Positions 1 through 5,363 of a DNA stretch of 5,363 nucleotides are shown in pieces. The stretch covers positions 1 to 5,363 of the forward strand of contig JARXAV010000217.1 in assembly GCA_029865665.1 (NCBI GenBank). Reading direction: 5' to 3'. The stretch comes from Flectobacillus sp. GTDB taxonomy: Bacteria; Bacteroidota; Bacteroidia; Cytophagales; Spirosomataceae. The notes under the pieces were generated by a model. That model saw only the letters and a program-made list of their open reading frames with translations. It was not told where the DNA came from and did no database searches. Positions within the stretch are counted from its first letter, which is position 1. Each line of letters begins with the position of its first letter. Position numbers and translations under genes: made by a program.

Positions 1-212
1 GTATTCTGTGTATCGTCAACCTTGATCCACATCATTCGCAAGGTGGAATGGTACGATTACCTTTACATAAAATCAATAAAAATCACGATGAACATTATAT
101 CGTCCATGATTTATTGACAGACTCTCGCTACACATGGAAAGGCGATTGGAATTTTGTGGATTTAAACCCACACATTATGCCAATGCACTTGTTCAGAATT
201 GAAAACTGCTAG
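1..212 (+). CDS. glgE: GlgE, alpha-1,4-glucan:maltose-1-phosphate maltosyltransferase (C-terminal fragment)
   Basis: This is the 3' end of a gene that enters from the left edge. The reading frame begins at base 3 and runs 69 codons to a TAG at 210-212. Visible motifs are IVNLDPHHSQGG, VHDLLTDSRYTWKG and FVDLNPHIMPMHLFRIE. They match the C-terminal beta-sandwich domain of GlgE-type GH13 enzymes, where the NxDPH and VHDL...YxW...NxVxLxP...AHxxR pattern is characteristic (family knowledge). GlgE is a cytoplasmic enzyme that transfers maltosyl units from maltose-1-phosphate to the non-reducing end of an alpha-1,4-glucan. It usually works with TreS, maltokinase and the branching enzyme GlgB. The catalytic GH13 barrel lies outside the window, so its integrity cannot be judged. 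The next gene is separated by a terminator, so this is the last cistron of its transcript. A related GH13 protein is the main alternative. Confidence 0.85.
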   Translation, partial: ILCIVNLDPHHSQGGMVRLPLHKINKNHDEHYIVHDLLTDSRYTWKGDWNFVDLNPHIMPMHLFRIENC

Positions 213-223
213 GTATTTTGTAA

Positions 224-260
224 GCATTGATGGCTTTTTACAGGGCTGTCAATGCTTTTT
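224..260 (+). terminator. Rho-independent terminator after glgE
   Basis: GCATTGATGGC (224-234) pairs with GGCTGTCAATGC (244-255) to give an 11-bp stem. The outer seven pairs are perfect and two G-U pairs follow further in. Five T residues (256-260) come immediately after the stem. It begins 12 bases after the glgE stop codon, which is the expected place for an intrinsic terminator. It separates glgE from the SDR gene. Confidence 0.8.
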
Positions 261-292
261 GGCAAGGACATACTATTTTAGCCTTATCTTTG
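258..292 (+). promoter_or_regulatory. Bacteroidota-type promoter for the SDR gene
   Basis: TATCTTTG at 285-292 is an exact match to the Bacteroidota -7 consensus TAnnTTTG. A TTTG at 258-261, 23 bases upstream, can serve as the -33 element, whose accepted spacing in this phylum is roughly 17-23. Transcription would begin around 297-303, leaving a leader of about 25-30 bases before the ATG at 327. The -33 element lies inside the T-tract of the glgE terminator, so the two signals share bases. Which gene it serves is inferred from position. Confidence 0.65.
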
Positions 293-326
293 TAACCTTA
301 ATTGAAAACGAAGATTAAAAAGCATA

Positions 327-1874
327 ATGAAGGACGAAATAGAGCCAGAAAATAGCATTACCTCGGAAGAAATAGACCGTTGTATTGCCATTTTAGCACA
401 ATTGAACAAGAACACAGACCAAATATTTGATATTCCGAAAGAACAACGAACTGCTTTGTTAATGGAAGCAGGAATGTTCTCAAGACCCAATAAGGATGAA
501 CTTTTTCGTCGAAAAAAAGACGGAAAATTAGCTGCTAAACGGAAATTGGAAAAGCGAGACAAAACGGCTCGTAAAGAAACAGGCATTCGTTATGCTCGGG
601 AAGCGAGTATTTTTATTGCTCCACTAGTGTTAGCCCTTGAGGAACTAGCTCAGAAAGAATCCCTCGAATATGCCACGCCTCGGAACTGCTACGTTTGTAA
701 GACCAAATACACAAAAATCCATCATTTCTACGATACCATGTGTCCCGATTGTGGCGATTTTAATTATGCCAAACGTTTTCAAACGGCTGATGTGCAAGGA
801 CAAATTGCGGTAGTAACGGGTTCTCGCCTAAAAATCGGTTACCACATCACCCTGATGCTTTTGAGAGGAGGGGCGACGGTCATTGCTACCACTCGTTTCC
901 CTGTCGATTCTGCCTTGCGTTTTGCCAAAGAGGCTGATTTTAACGAGTGGGGGCATCGCTTAAAAATTCATGGACTTGATTTACGCCATATTCCGAGCGT
1001 TGAGATTTTTTGCAATTATATCGAACAAACCTACGGTCGTTTGGATATTCTTATCAATAACGCCGCCCAGACTGTCAGACGACCAGCGGGTTTTTATGCT
1101 CATTTGATGGAAAACGAAGAACTTCCGCTTAGTTCGCTACCTGAGCAAGCACAAGCCTTGTTATTAGATCATACCCATTGTCTGAACGAATTGCAGTTAT
1201 TGATTGATAGCGTTGAATCGAATCAAAATATGCCAGTGACTTGGCATGGCCCCGAACCTGGGATTGGCTTGCGTGCTTCTGCAAAGCTATCGCAAATTCC
1301 GTATTCGTTTGATAATGCCTTGGTAGCCAAAGAAGTGTTTCCAGAAGGAGAATTGGATGCTGATTTACAACAAGTAGATTTGCGGAAAACGAATAGTTGG
1401 CGATTAAGACTCGGACAAATAGAAACGACCGAGATGATTGAAGTACAGCTTGTGAATTCAGTTGCTCCCTTTGTACTATGCAATCGTCTTTCGGAATTGA
1501 TGAAGACCGATAACACGGGTAAAAAGCATATTATTAACGTTTCGGCAATGGAAGGGAAATTTCATCGCTTCTTCAAAGAAGACCGTCACCCGCATACCAA
1601 CATGGCAAAAGCTGCATTGAACATGCTAACACACACGGCTTCAGGAACACTTGCCAAAGAGGGAATTTTTATGAATGCCGTAGATACGGGCTGGGTAACG
1701 GACGAAGACCCTGCTGAATTGGCAAAAAGAAAACAAGAAGAACAAGATTTTCAACCGCCCTTGGATATTGTGGACGGTGCGGCAAGAGTGCTAGACCCTT
1801 TGTTCGACGGAATTAATTCGGGAAAACATTGGTGCGGACAATTCTTGAAAGATTATAAACCCATTCCTTGGTAA
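327..1874 (+). CDS. Atypical SDR-superfamily oxidoreductase with an N-terminal zinc-ribbon-like motif
   Basis: The product has 515 residues, about twice a classical SDR. Residues 1-115 are largely helical and very basic at 61-86. Residues 121-142 hold CxxC-x14-CxxC (C121, C124, C139, C142), a probable zinc-binding ribbon. A Rossmann domain starts near 158: the nucleotide-binding motif is TGSRLKIG (164-171), followed by NNAAQT (244-249). The usual SDR gap of about 25 residues between NNAG and the active-site Asn (here N377 in NSVAPF) is about 130 here, so roughly 105 residues are inserted (about 262-365). Catalytic Ser is S406 (NVSAMEG). In the YxxxK position the sequence reads TNMAK (T424, K428), so the catalytic Tyr is replaced by Thr. 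The PG motif after strand 6 reads DTGW (453-456). NAD(P) binding is likely, but the substrate is unknown and classical dehydrogenase activity is doubtful. The ATG at 327 fits the promoter at 258-292; no Shine-Dalgarno is evident. It appears monocistronic. Confidence 0.9.
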   Translation: MKDEIEPENSITSEEIDRCIAILAQLNKNTDQIFDIPKEQRTALLMEAGMFSRPNKDELFRRKKDGKLAAKRKLEKRDKTARKETGIRYAREASIFIAPLVLALEELAQKESLEYATPRNCYVCKTKYTKIHHFYDTMCPDCGDFNYAKRFQTADVQGQIAVVTGSRLKIGYHITLMLLRGGATVIATTRFPVDSALRFAKEADFNEWGHRLKIHGLDLRHIPSVEIFCNYIEQTYGRLDILINNAAQTVRRPAGFYAHLMENEELPLSSLPEQAQALLLDHTHCLNELQLLIDSVESNQNMPVTWHGPEPGIGLRASAKLSQIPYSFDNALVAKEVFPEGELDADLQQVDLRKTNSWRLRLGQIETTEMIEVQLVNSVAPFVLCNRLSELMKTDNTGKKHIINVSAMEGKFHRFFKEDRHPHTNMAKAALNMLTHTASGTLAKEGIFMNAVDTGWVTDEDPAELAKRKQEEQDFQPPLDIVDGAARVLDPLFDGINSGKHWCGQFLKDYKPIPW

Positions 1875-1892
1875 TTGTCAATCGCTCATGCT

Positions 1893-1944
1893 CAGGGATT
1901 AAAATCCCTGTTTACAAATTCGGTCGTCTCTATGAGACTTGGAA
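1893..1944 (+). repeat. Left arm of 52-base inverted repeat
   Basis: It matches the reverse complement of 2223-2274 at 48 of 52 positions with no gaps. It contains an 18-base palindrome at 1893-1910 (CAGGGATT-AA-AATCCCTG) and a hairpin GTCTC-TAT-GAGAC at 1925-1937. It begins 18 bases after the SDR stop codon. The 18-base palindrome is followed by TTTACAAATT, so it might act as a weak terminator for that gene, though the T-run is too short for a confident call. Confidence 0.9.
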
Positions 1945-1972
1945 GTCTAGCCAGATAGGATAGAGGTGGTTA

Positions 1973-2040
1973 GTTACCGATGTATCATCCCTCTGGAATA
2001 ACCCTGACAGCGGCTTTTTTGCCCTGTCAGGGTGGTGATT
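1973..2040 (+). repeat. Repeat unit A, copy 1
   Basis: This 68-base unit is identical to copy 3 (2336-2403) except for one base. That base changes the core from CTCTGGGAT to CTCTGGAAT and breaks one pair of its small hairpin. The second half is a strong stem-loop at 2001-2033: ACCCTGACAG pairs with CTGTCAGGGT, then a bulged C, three more pairs (GGC/GCC) and a TTTTTT loop. The T-run is in the loop rather than after the stem, so this is not a standard terminator. Confidence 0.9.
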
Positions 2041-2047
2041 TTGAGTG

Positions 2048-2090
2048 AACGTGATTTTACTCCCTGCTAGATTGGCGTTATATACCGATG
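2048..2090 (+). repeat. Repeat unit C, copy 1
   Basis: This 43-base unit matches 2411-2453 at 40 positions. It lies seven bases after A1, exactly as C2 lies seven bases after A3. Its inner segment 2053-2073 also matches 2261-2281, at the end of the right inverted-repeat arm, with one mismatch. This shows that unit C carries a degenerate half of the inverted-repeat palindrome. Its last seven bases overlap the start of unit B1. Confidence 0.85.
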
Positions 2091-2134
2091 TCTAATCCCT
2101 ACGGGATAGGATTAGGAAGGCGCTTTTATTGAGT
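2084..2134 (+). repeat. Repeat unit B, copy 1
   Basis: The first 30 bases are identical to 2286-2315. They carry the core ACCGATGTCTAATCCC with the palindrome ATCCCTACGGGAT. The remaining 21 bases align with the second copy with one gap and a few substitutions. It runs directly into unit A2 without a spacer. Confidence 0.85.
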
Positions 2135-2202
2135 GTTACCGATGTATCATCCCTCTGGGATAATGCTGATGGTGGCTTTTTTGCCCTGTTAGGGTGGTGA
2201 TT
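2135..2202 (+). repeat. Repeat unit A, copy 2 (diverged hairpin)
   Basis: It has the same 68-base length as copies 1 and 3 but differs from copy 3 at six positions, all in the stem-loop at 2163-2195. Most of the changes convert Watson-Crick pairs to G-U pairs on the plus-strand RNA, with a single G-G mismatch near the base of the stem. The loop TTTTTT is unchanged. Confidence 0.85.
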
Positions 2203-2222
2203 GAGTGATAAGTAGTTCTGTT

Positions 2223-2274
2223 TTCCAAGTCCCATCGGGACGACCGATTTTGTAAACAGGGATTTTAATCCCTG
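2223..2274 (-). repeat. Right arm of 52-base inverted repeat
   Basis: It is the inverted partner of 1893-1944 (48 of 52 positions). It contains the hairpin GTCCC-ATC-GGGAC (2229-2241) and the palindrome CAGGGATT-TT-AATCCCTG (2257-2274). Unlike the left arm, which lies outside the tandem units, it sits between A2 and B2, so it interrupts the regular A/B/C succession. Confidence 0.9.
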
Positions 2275-2285
2275 CTAGATTATGA

Positions 2286-2335
2286 ACCGATGTCTAATCC
2301 CTACGGGATAGGATTGGGTGGCGGTTTTACTGAGT
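2286..2335 (+). repeat. Repeat unit B, copy 2
   Basis: This 50-base copy of the unit at 2084-2134 is joined directly to A3, as B1 is to A2. The core palindrome ATCCCTACGGGAT is intact. Confidence 0.85.
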
Positions 2336-2403
2336 GTTACCGATGTATCATCCCTCTGGGATAACCCTGACAGCGGCTTTTTTGCCCTGTCAGGGTGGTG
2401 ATT
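2336..2403 (+). repeat. Repeat unit A, copy 3 (intact hairpins)
   Basis: This is the best-preserved A unit. It has both the ATCCCTCTGGGAT hairpin and the long stem-loop at 2364-2396 (ACCCTGACAG/CTGTCAGGGT, bulged C, GGC/GCC, T6 loop). It matches copy 1 at 67 of 68 positions over a distance of 363 bases. That suggests recent block duplication, gene conversion, or constraint. Confidence 0.9.
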
Positions 2404-2410
2404 GTGAGCT

Positions 2411-2453
2411 AACGTGATTTTACTTCCTGATAGATTGGCTTTATATACCGATG
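2411..2453 (+). repeat. Repeat unit C, copy 2
   Basis: This is the second copy of the 43-base unit at 2048-2090 (40 of 43 positions identical), again seven bases after an A unit. Confidence 0.85.
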
Positions 2454-2492
2454 TATAATCCCTCTGGGATAATGCAGGTCGTGACTTTTCAC
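2444..2492 (+). repeat. Degenerate fourth A-type unit
   Basis: The core at 2446-2475 (TACCGATGTATAATCCC, then TCTGGGATAATGC) follows unit A2 with one substitution. The following sequence is shortened, but it still holds a small stem-loop with a T-rich loop, GTGACTTTTCAC (2481-2492), in the place of the long stem. It marks the right edge of the array, about 35 bases before the end of the convergent gene. Confidence 0.6.
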
Positions 2493-2526
2493 TTTATCGT
2501 ATTATTTTTTACGGTAAGTATATAAT

Positions 2527-3270
2527 TTAGTGGGCAATTGCTAAGGTTTGATAGAGTCTATCAATTACGTCTATGAAAGAATTTTTTTCACAGATTTTGA
2601 TGACATCTTCAATGTTTTCGACCGTGATGTTCTTAATTAGTAACTCTTGTTTTACGTTCTTATCTAAGTGTGAATAATGTATTCCCCAAACCATCTTTCT
2701 TGAATCATTAGCCATAAAATCATTTTCAAAATCTAGAATTATACCTATAATTTCAGAGCGTTCATGCAAGTAATTATGTTTCAAACAATCAACAGCCCAT
2801 CTATAAATCTCATAGTTAGCCTTTGGGTATCTTAACATCCTATTCGTAATGTGATATTCAGAAATACTTATGTTCTCAATCAACCAATTAATATTTTCTG
2901 GAGAAAGTGCTATATTCATAACTAGCCTATTGAGTTTTTCAGATAGCTGTTGTGTTGAGTCGGTGATTAGAGATTTAAAAATAAGAAATAATTTTTCAGA
3001 AATTTCTTCATCAATAAATTTAGAATCTCTATGCCATTTAATTAGCTGTAGAAAAGTATCTTTCTGAAAACGTTGATTATTTGATATTTTCTCAATTACG
3101 ATATCAAGAAGGGAGTTTAATATTTTTTTATTAGGCTTGGTACATTTGATGATATATTGATGCTCAAGAACTAATTTATAGTCATTGATAACTGAATCAG
3201 GTAGAATAGGTGTGAATGCTTTTATGTAAGCCTTTTCTAAGATACTAAACTGATTATTTGATATTTTCAT
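2527..3270 (-). CDS. AT-rich orphan protein of unknown function
   Basis: I do not recognise this protein. From ATG at 3270 it has 247 residues. An in-frame TTG at 3277-3279 would add three residues (M-Y-N), but ATG is preferred. The sequence looks entirely alpha-helical, soluble and rich in Lys, Ile, Asn and Glu, with no signal peptide or membrane segment. Alternating amphipathic stretches such as RLVMNIALSPENINWLIENI and YRWAVDCLKHNY, then EIIGIILDFEN, suggest stacked helices of HEAT or ARM type; this is inference from pattern only. No catalytic motif is visible. Base composition is clearly lower in G+C than its neighbours: two full 60-base lines (2581-2640, 2881-2940) each hold 18 G/C, against 30-31 in lines of the SDR gene. 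This hints at horizontal acquisition or weak selection. It lies downstream of and in the same direction as dnaK, behind a strong terminator, and I see no TAnnTTTG box upstream. The frame is intact. Confidence 0.7.
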   Translation of the reverse strand: MKISNNQFSILEKAYIKAFTPILPDSVINDYKLVLEHQYIIKCTKPNKKILNSLLDIVIEKISNNQRFQKDTFLQLIKWHRDSKFIDEEISEKLFLIFKSLITDSTQQLSEKLNRLVMNIALSPENINWLIENISISEYHITNRMLRYPKANYEIYRWAVDCLKHNYLHERSEIIGIILDFENDFMANDSRKMVWGIHYSHLDKNVKQELLIKNITVENIEDVIKICEKNSFIDVIDRLYQTLAIAH

Positions 3271-3301
3271 GTTGTACAATGTTTAGTTTACGTACTCGGT
3301 A

Positions 3302-3375
3302 CAAAAAAAAGAGTGCTATAAAATCTCCCTTTCAACGATATGAAAGAATCCTAAAAGGAAGATTTTATAGCACTC
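3302..3375 (-). terminator. Strong Rho-independent terminator of dnaK
   Basis: Positions 3311-3326 (GAGTGCTATAAAATCT) and 3360-3375 are perfect reverse complements over 16 bp. After one mismatch (3327/3359), five more pairs follow (3328-3332 with 3354-3358), enclosing a 21-base loop. Read on the minus strand, the stem is followed by eight T residues (plus-strand A-run 3303-3310). It starts about 50 bases after the dnaK stop codon. The stem is longer than most intrinsic terminators. It ends only about 30 bases before the start of the orphan gene. Confidence 0.85.
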
Positions 3376-3425
3376 ATAAAATTTATTTCGGCTTCCGCCA
3401 ATCCATTACCCCAAAGGGCAATAAA

Positions 3426-5333
3426 TTATTTTACTTCTTCAAAAGGAACGTCTTCTGCTTGAGAAGAGCTTCCGCCTGCGTTAGCTGATTGACCTGCATC
3501 ACCTGTTGGTTGAGCTTGTCCGTCACCTGCTGCTGCGTACATTTCTTGAGAAGCTGCTGCCCATGCGTTGTTCAATTTCTCTAATGAAGAGTCAATTGAA
3601 GCGATGTCACGGCTTTCGTAAGCAACTCTCAATTCTGCTAAAGCACCTTCGATAGCTGATTTGTTAGCGTCAGAAAGTTTGTCACCAAATTCTTTCAATT
3701 GTTTTTCCGTTTGGAAAATCAATGAATCTGCTTGGTTGATTTTTTCGATTTTTTCACGTTCAGCTTTATCCGCTGCTTCGTTAGCTTTCGCTTCTTGACG
3801 CATTTTTTCGATTTCTTCGTCTGTCAAACCGCTAGACGCTTCAATACGGATATTGCTTTCTTTTCCTGTTCCTTTATCTTTTGCAGAAACGTGTAAGATA
3901 CCGTTTGCATCAATATCAAACGTTACTTCTACTTGAGGAACGCCACGTGGTGCTGGTGGAATACCGTCTAAGTGGAAACGTCCTAATGAACGGTTGTTAG
4001 CTGCCATTGGGCGTTCTCCTTGCAATACGTTCAACTCAACTGATGGTTGGTTGTCAGATGCTGTAGAGAATGTTTCCGACTTTTTAGTAGGGATAGTTGT
4101 GTTAGCTTCGATCAATTTCGTGAACACGCCACCCATTGTTTCGATACCTAATGACAAAGGAATAACGTCTAATAATAATACGTCTTTCACTTCACCTGTC
4201 AATACACCACCTTGAACTGCTGCACCAATTGCAACTGCTTCGTCAGGGTTAACCCCTTTAGATGCTTTTTTACCCCAGAATTTCTCAACTTCTTCAACTA
4301 CACGTGGAATACGAGTTGAACCACCTACTAAGATAACTTCGTCGATGTCTGAGTTTGAATAACCTGAGTTTTTCATAGCACGACGACATGGCTCCATCAT
4401 ACGTTGGAACAATGAATCTGCTAATTGCTCAAATTTAGCACGAGTTAAGTTACGTACTAAGTGTTTTGGCATACCGTCCACAGGGAAGATATATGGCAAG
4501 TTGATTTCTGTAGATGAACCAGCAGATAATTCAACTTTCGCTTTTTCAGCAGCTTCTTTCAAACGTTGTAACGCCATTGGGTCTTTGCGTAAGTCAACAC
4601 GTTCGTCGTTTAAGAATTCTTCTGCTAACCAGTTGATGATTACTTGGTCAAAGTCGTCACCACCTAAGTGAGTATCACCGTCAGTAGATTTTACTTCAAA
4701 TACGCCATCACCTAATTCTAATACTGAAATATCGAATGTACCACCACCTAAGTCGAATACAGCGATTTTCATATCTTTACCACCTTTGTCTAAACCGTAA
4801 GCTAATGCAGCGGCAGTAGGCTCGTTGATGATACGTTTTACTTCTAAACCAGCGATTTGTCCCGCTTCTTTCGTAGCCTGACGTTCTGCATCGTTGAAGT
4901 AAGCAGGAACCGTGATAACTGCTTCTGTTACTGTTTGTCCTAAATAGTCTTCAGCCGTTTGCTTCATTTTCGTAAGAATCTGAGCTGAGATTTCTTGTGG
5001 AGTATAAAGACGATCCCCGATGCGTACACGTGGTGTGTCGTTGGCACCTTGTTCAACGTTATAAGCAATAGTTTTTAGTTCGCTTCCTACTTCAGAGTAA
5101 CGCTTACCCATGAAACGTTTGATAGAAGAAACTGTGTTCTGTGGATTTGTGATTGCTTGACGTTTCGCAGCATCTCCAACTTTACGTTCGCCGTTTCCGT
5201 TGTCCAAGAATGCAACAATCGAAGGGGTCGTGCGACGGCCTTCAGAGTTGGCGATTACAACTGGCTCATTACCTTCCATTACTGCAACGCAAGAGTTGGT
5301 TGTTCCTAAGTCAATACCAATAATTTTTCCCAT
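3426..5333 (-). CDS. dnaK: Chaperone protein DnaK (Hsp70)
   Basis: This complete 635-residue cytosolic ATP-dependent chaperone has the normal length for the family (E. coli DnaK has 638). It binds exposed hydrophobic segments of unfolded proteins and cycles with DnaJ and GrpE. The nucleotide-binding domain (about 1-383) shows phosphate-1 loop [11 protein letters not shown] (5-15), catalytic Lys K72 in IKRFMG, E171 in [11 protein letters not shown], phosphate-2 DLGGGTFD with T199 (194-201), and [10 protein letters not shown] (334-343). The hydrophobic interdomain linker is DVLLLD (384-389). The substrate-binding beta domain follows from [12 protein letters not shown] to about 500, then the helical lid (about 505-600). 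A disordered Gly/Ser/Gln/Ala-rich tail ends in FEEVK, the Bacteroidota version of the EEVD-like terminus. The ATG gives the canonical [10 protein letters not shown] start. Only 30 bases of leader are visible, AT-rich and without a Shine-Dalgarno; the promoter is outside the window. No grpE or dnaJ lies downstream. It is terminated at 3302-3375. All key residues are present. Confidence 0.99.
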   Translation of the reverse strand: MGKIIGIDLGTTNSCVAVMEGNEPVVIANSEGRRTTPSIVAFLDNGNGERKVGDAAKRQAITNPQNTVSSIKRFMGKRYSEVGSELKTIAYNVEQGANDTPRVRIGDRLYTPQEISAQILTKMKQTAEDYLGQTVTEAVITVPAYFNDAERQATKEAGQIAGLEVKRIINEPTAAALAYGLDKGGKDMKIAVFDLGGGTFDISVLELGDGVFEVKSTDGDTHLGGDDFDQVIINWLAEEFLNDERVDLRKDPMALQRLKEAAEKAKVELSAGSSTEINLPYIFPVDGMPKHLVRNLTRAKFEQLADSLFQRMMEPCRRAMKNSGYSNSDIDEVILVGGSTRIPRVVEEVEKFWGKKASKGVNPDEAVAIGAAVQGGVLTGEVKDVLLLDVIPLSLGIETMGGVFTKLIEANTTIPTKKSETFSTASDNQPSVELNVLQGERPMAANNRSLGRFHLDGIPPAPRGVPQVEVTFDIDANGILHVSAKDKGTGKESNIRIEASSGLTDEEIEKMRQEAKANEAADKAEREKIEKINQADSLIFQTEKQLKEFGDKLSDANKSAIEGALAELRVAYESRDIASIDSSLEKLNNAWAAASQEMYAAAGDGQAQPTGDAGQSANAGGSSSQAEDVPFEEVK

Positions 5334-5363
5334 TGTGAGCGTAAATTAATTATTTATTTAAAA

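Larger units (their letters stand above)
1893..2492. repeat. Mosaic intergenic array of palindromic repeats
   Basis: This fills nearly all of the 652-base gene-free gap between two convergent genes (stop codons at 1874 and 2527). No frame in it looks coding. Three unit types recur and are listed separately: A (68 bases), B (about 50) and C (43), plus a 52-base inverted repeat. The order is IR-left, A1, C1, B1, A2, IR-right, B2, A3, C2, degenerate A4. A1+C1 (1973-2090) and A3+C2 (2336-2453) are parallel 118-base blocks 363 bases apart. B1+A2 and B2+A3 are parallel 119/118-base blocks. Six copies of one core, ACCGATGT followed by the hairpin ATCCCTnnGGGAT, begin at 1976, 2084, 2138, 2286, 2339 and 2447. 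Nearly every unit contains a short perfect palindrome. No transposase or terminal target duplication is seen. The short gaps 1875-1892 and 2493-2526 hold nothing recognisable. Confidence 0.9.

Noticed and set aside
284..586. Minus-strand open frame of 100 codons
   Set aside because: It lies opposite the promoter and first part of the SDR gene, and its composition (Ser/Phe/Arg-rich) is that of an antisense shadow.
1223..1516. Minus-strand open frame of 97 codons
   Set aside because: It is entirely antisense to the SDR insertion and active-site region and has no recognisable protein features.
2001..2033. A-unit stem-loop as terminator of the SDR gene
   Set aside because: The six T residues are in the loop and no T-run follows the stem, so it does not fit an intrinsic terminator on the plus strand. 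The same applies to copies 2 and 3.
1893..2492. Possible CRISPR array
   Set aside because: The repeats are of several types and lengths, spacing varies from direct abutment to about 150 bases, the intervening sequences are themselves repeated, and no cas gene is nearby.
2870..3067. Plus-strand open frame of 65 codons inside the orphan gene
   Set aside because: It is short, antisense to the longer frame, and has no promoter or recognisable motif.
3302..3375. Possible MITE with terminal inverted repeats
   Set aside because: The arms enclose only a short loop, there is no visible target-site duplication, and the T8 run on the minus strand directly after the stem, just downstream of dnaK, is explained by an intrinsic terminator.
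3380..3427. Eight-base inverted repeat AATTTATT/AATAAATT around the dnaK stop
   Set aside because: It is entirely A/T with a long unpaired interior and overlaps the stop codon; this is expected by chance in AT-rich DNA next to a much stronger terminator.
3258..3488. Plus-strand open frame of 76 codons
   Set aside because: It crosses the dnaK terminator hairpin and the dnaK 3' end in antisense, so it is best explained as chance.
3994..4215. Plus-strand open frame of 73 codons inside dnaK
   Set aside because: It is antisense to the strongly conserved linker and substrate-binding region of DnaK and has no independent signals.

Overview
The window looks like a chromosomal segment of a Bacteroidota bacterium, most likely of the Cytophagales/Spirosomaceae type. 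Four things point there. A consensus TAnnTTTG -7 box sits upstream of one gene. Start codons lack clear Shine-Dalgarno sequences and have A/T-rich leaders. The DnaK is full length and ends in FEEVK. A family of small palindromic intergenic repeats fills one gap. The genus cannot be fixed from the sequence alone.

Layout, left to right. (1) Positions 1-212 hold the last 69 codons of a plus-strand glgE (maltosyltransferase of the alpha-glucan pathway), closed by a hairpin/T-tract terminator at 224-260. (2) A Bacteroidota-type promoter (258-292) overlaps that terminator and drives a 515-residue plus-strand SDR-superfamily protein (327-1874). This protein has a four-cysteine zinc-ribbon-like motif, a long insertion inside the Rossmann domain and a Thr where the catalytic Tyr is expected. 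(3) Positions 1875-2526 contain no gene. About 600 bases of this (1893-2492) are a mosaic array of related palindromic repeats, enclosed in part by a 52-base inverted repeat with a compensatory stem change. (4) An AT-rich minus-strand gene of unknown function (2527-3270) lies convergent to the SDR gene. (5) A very strong terminator (3302-3375) follows a complete minus-strand dnaK (3426-5333), whose promoter lies beyond the right edge.

The genes do not form an operon or an obvious pathway: glgE and the SDR gene are separated by a terminator and promoter, and dnaK is terminated before the unknown gene. The housekeeping pieces (glgE, dnaK) flank an accessory-looking middle. That middle consists of the atypical SDR, the repeat array and the AT-rich orphan. 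No defence system, CRISPR array, transposase, tRNA or rRNA was seen. The most interesting items are the atypical SDR and the structured repeat array.
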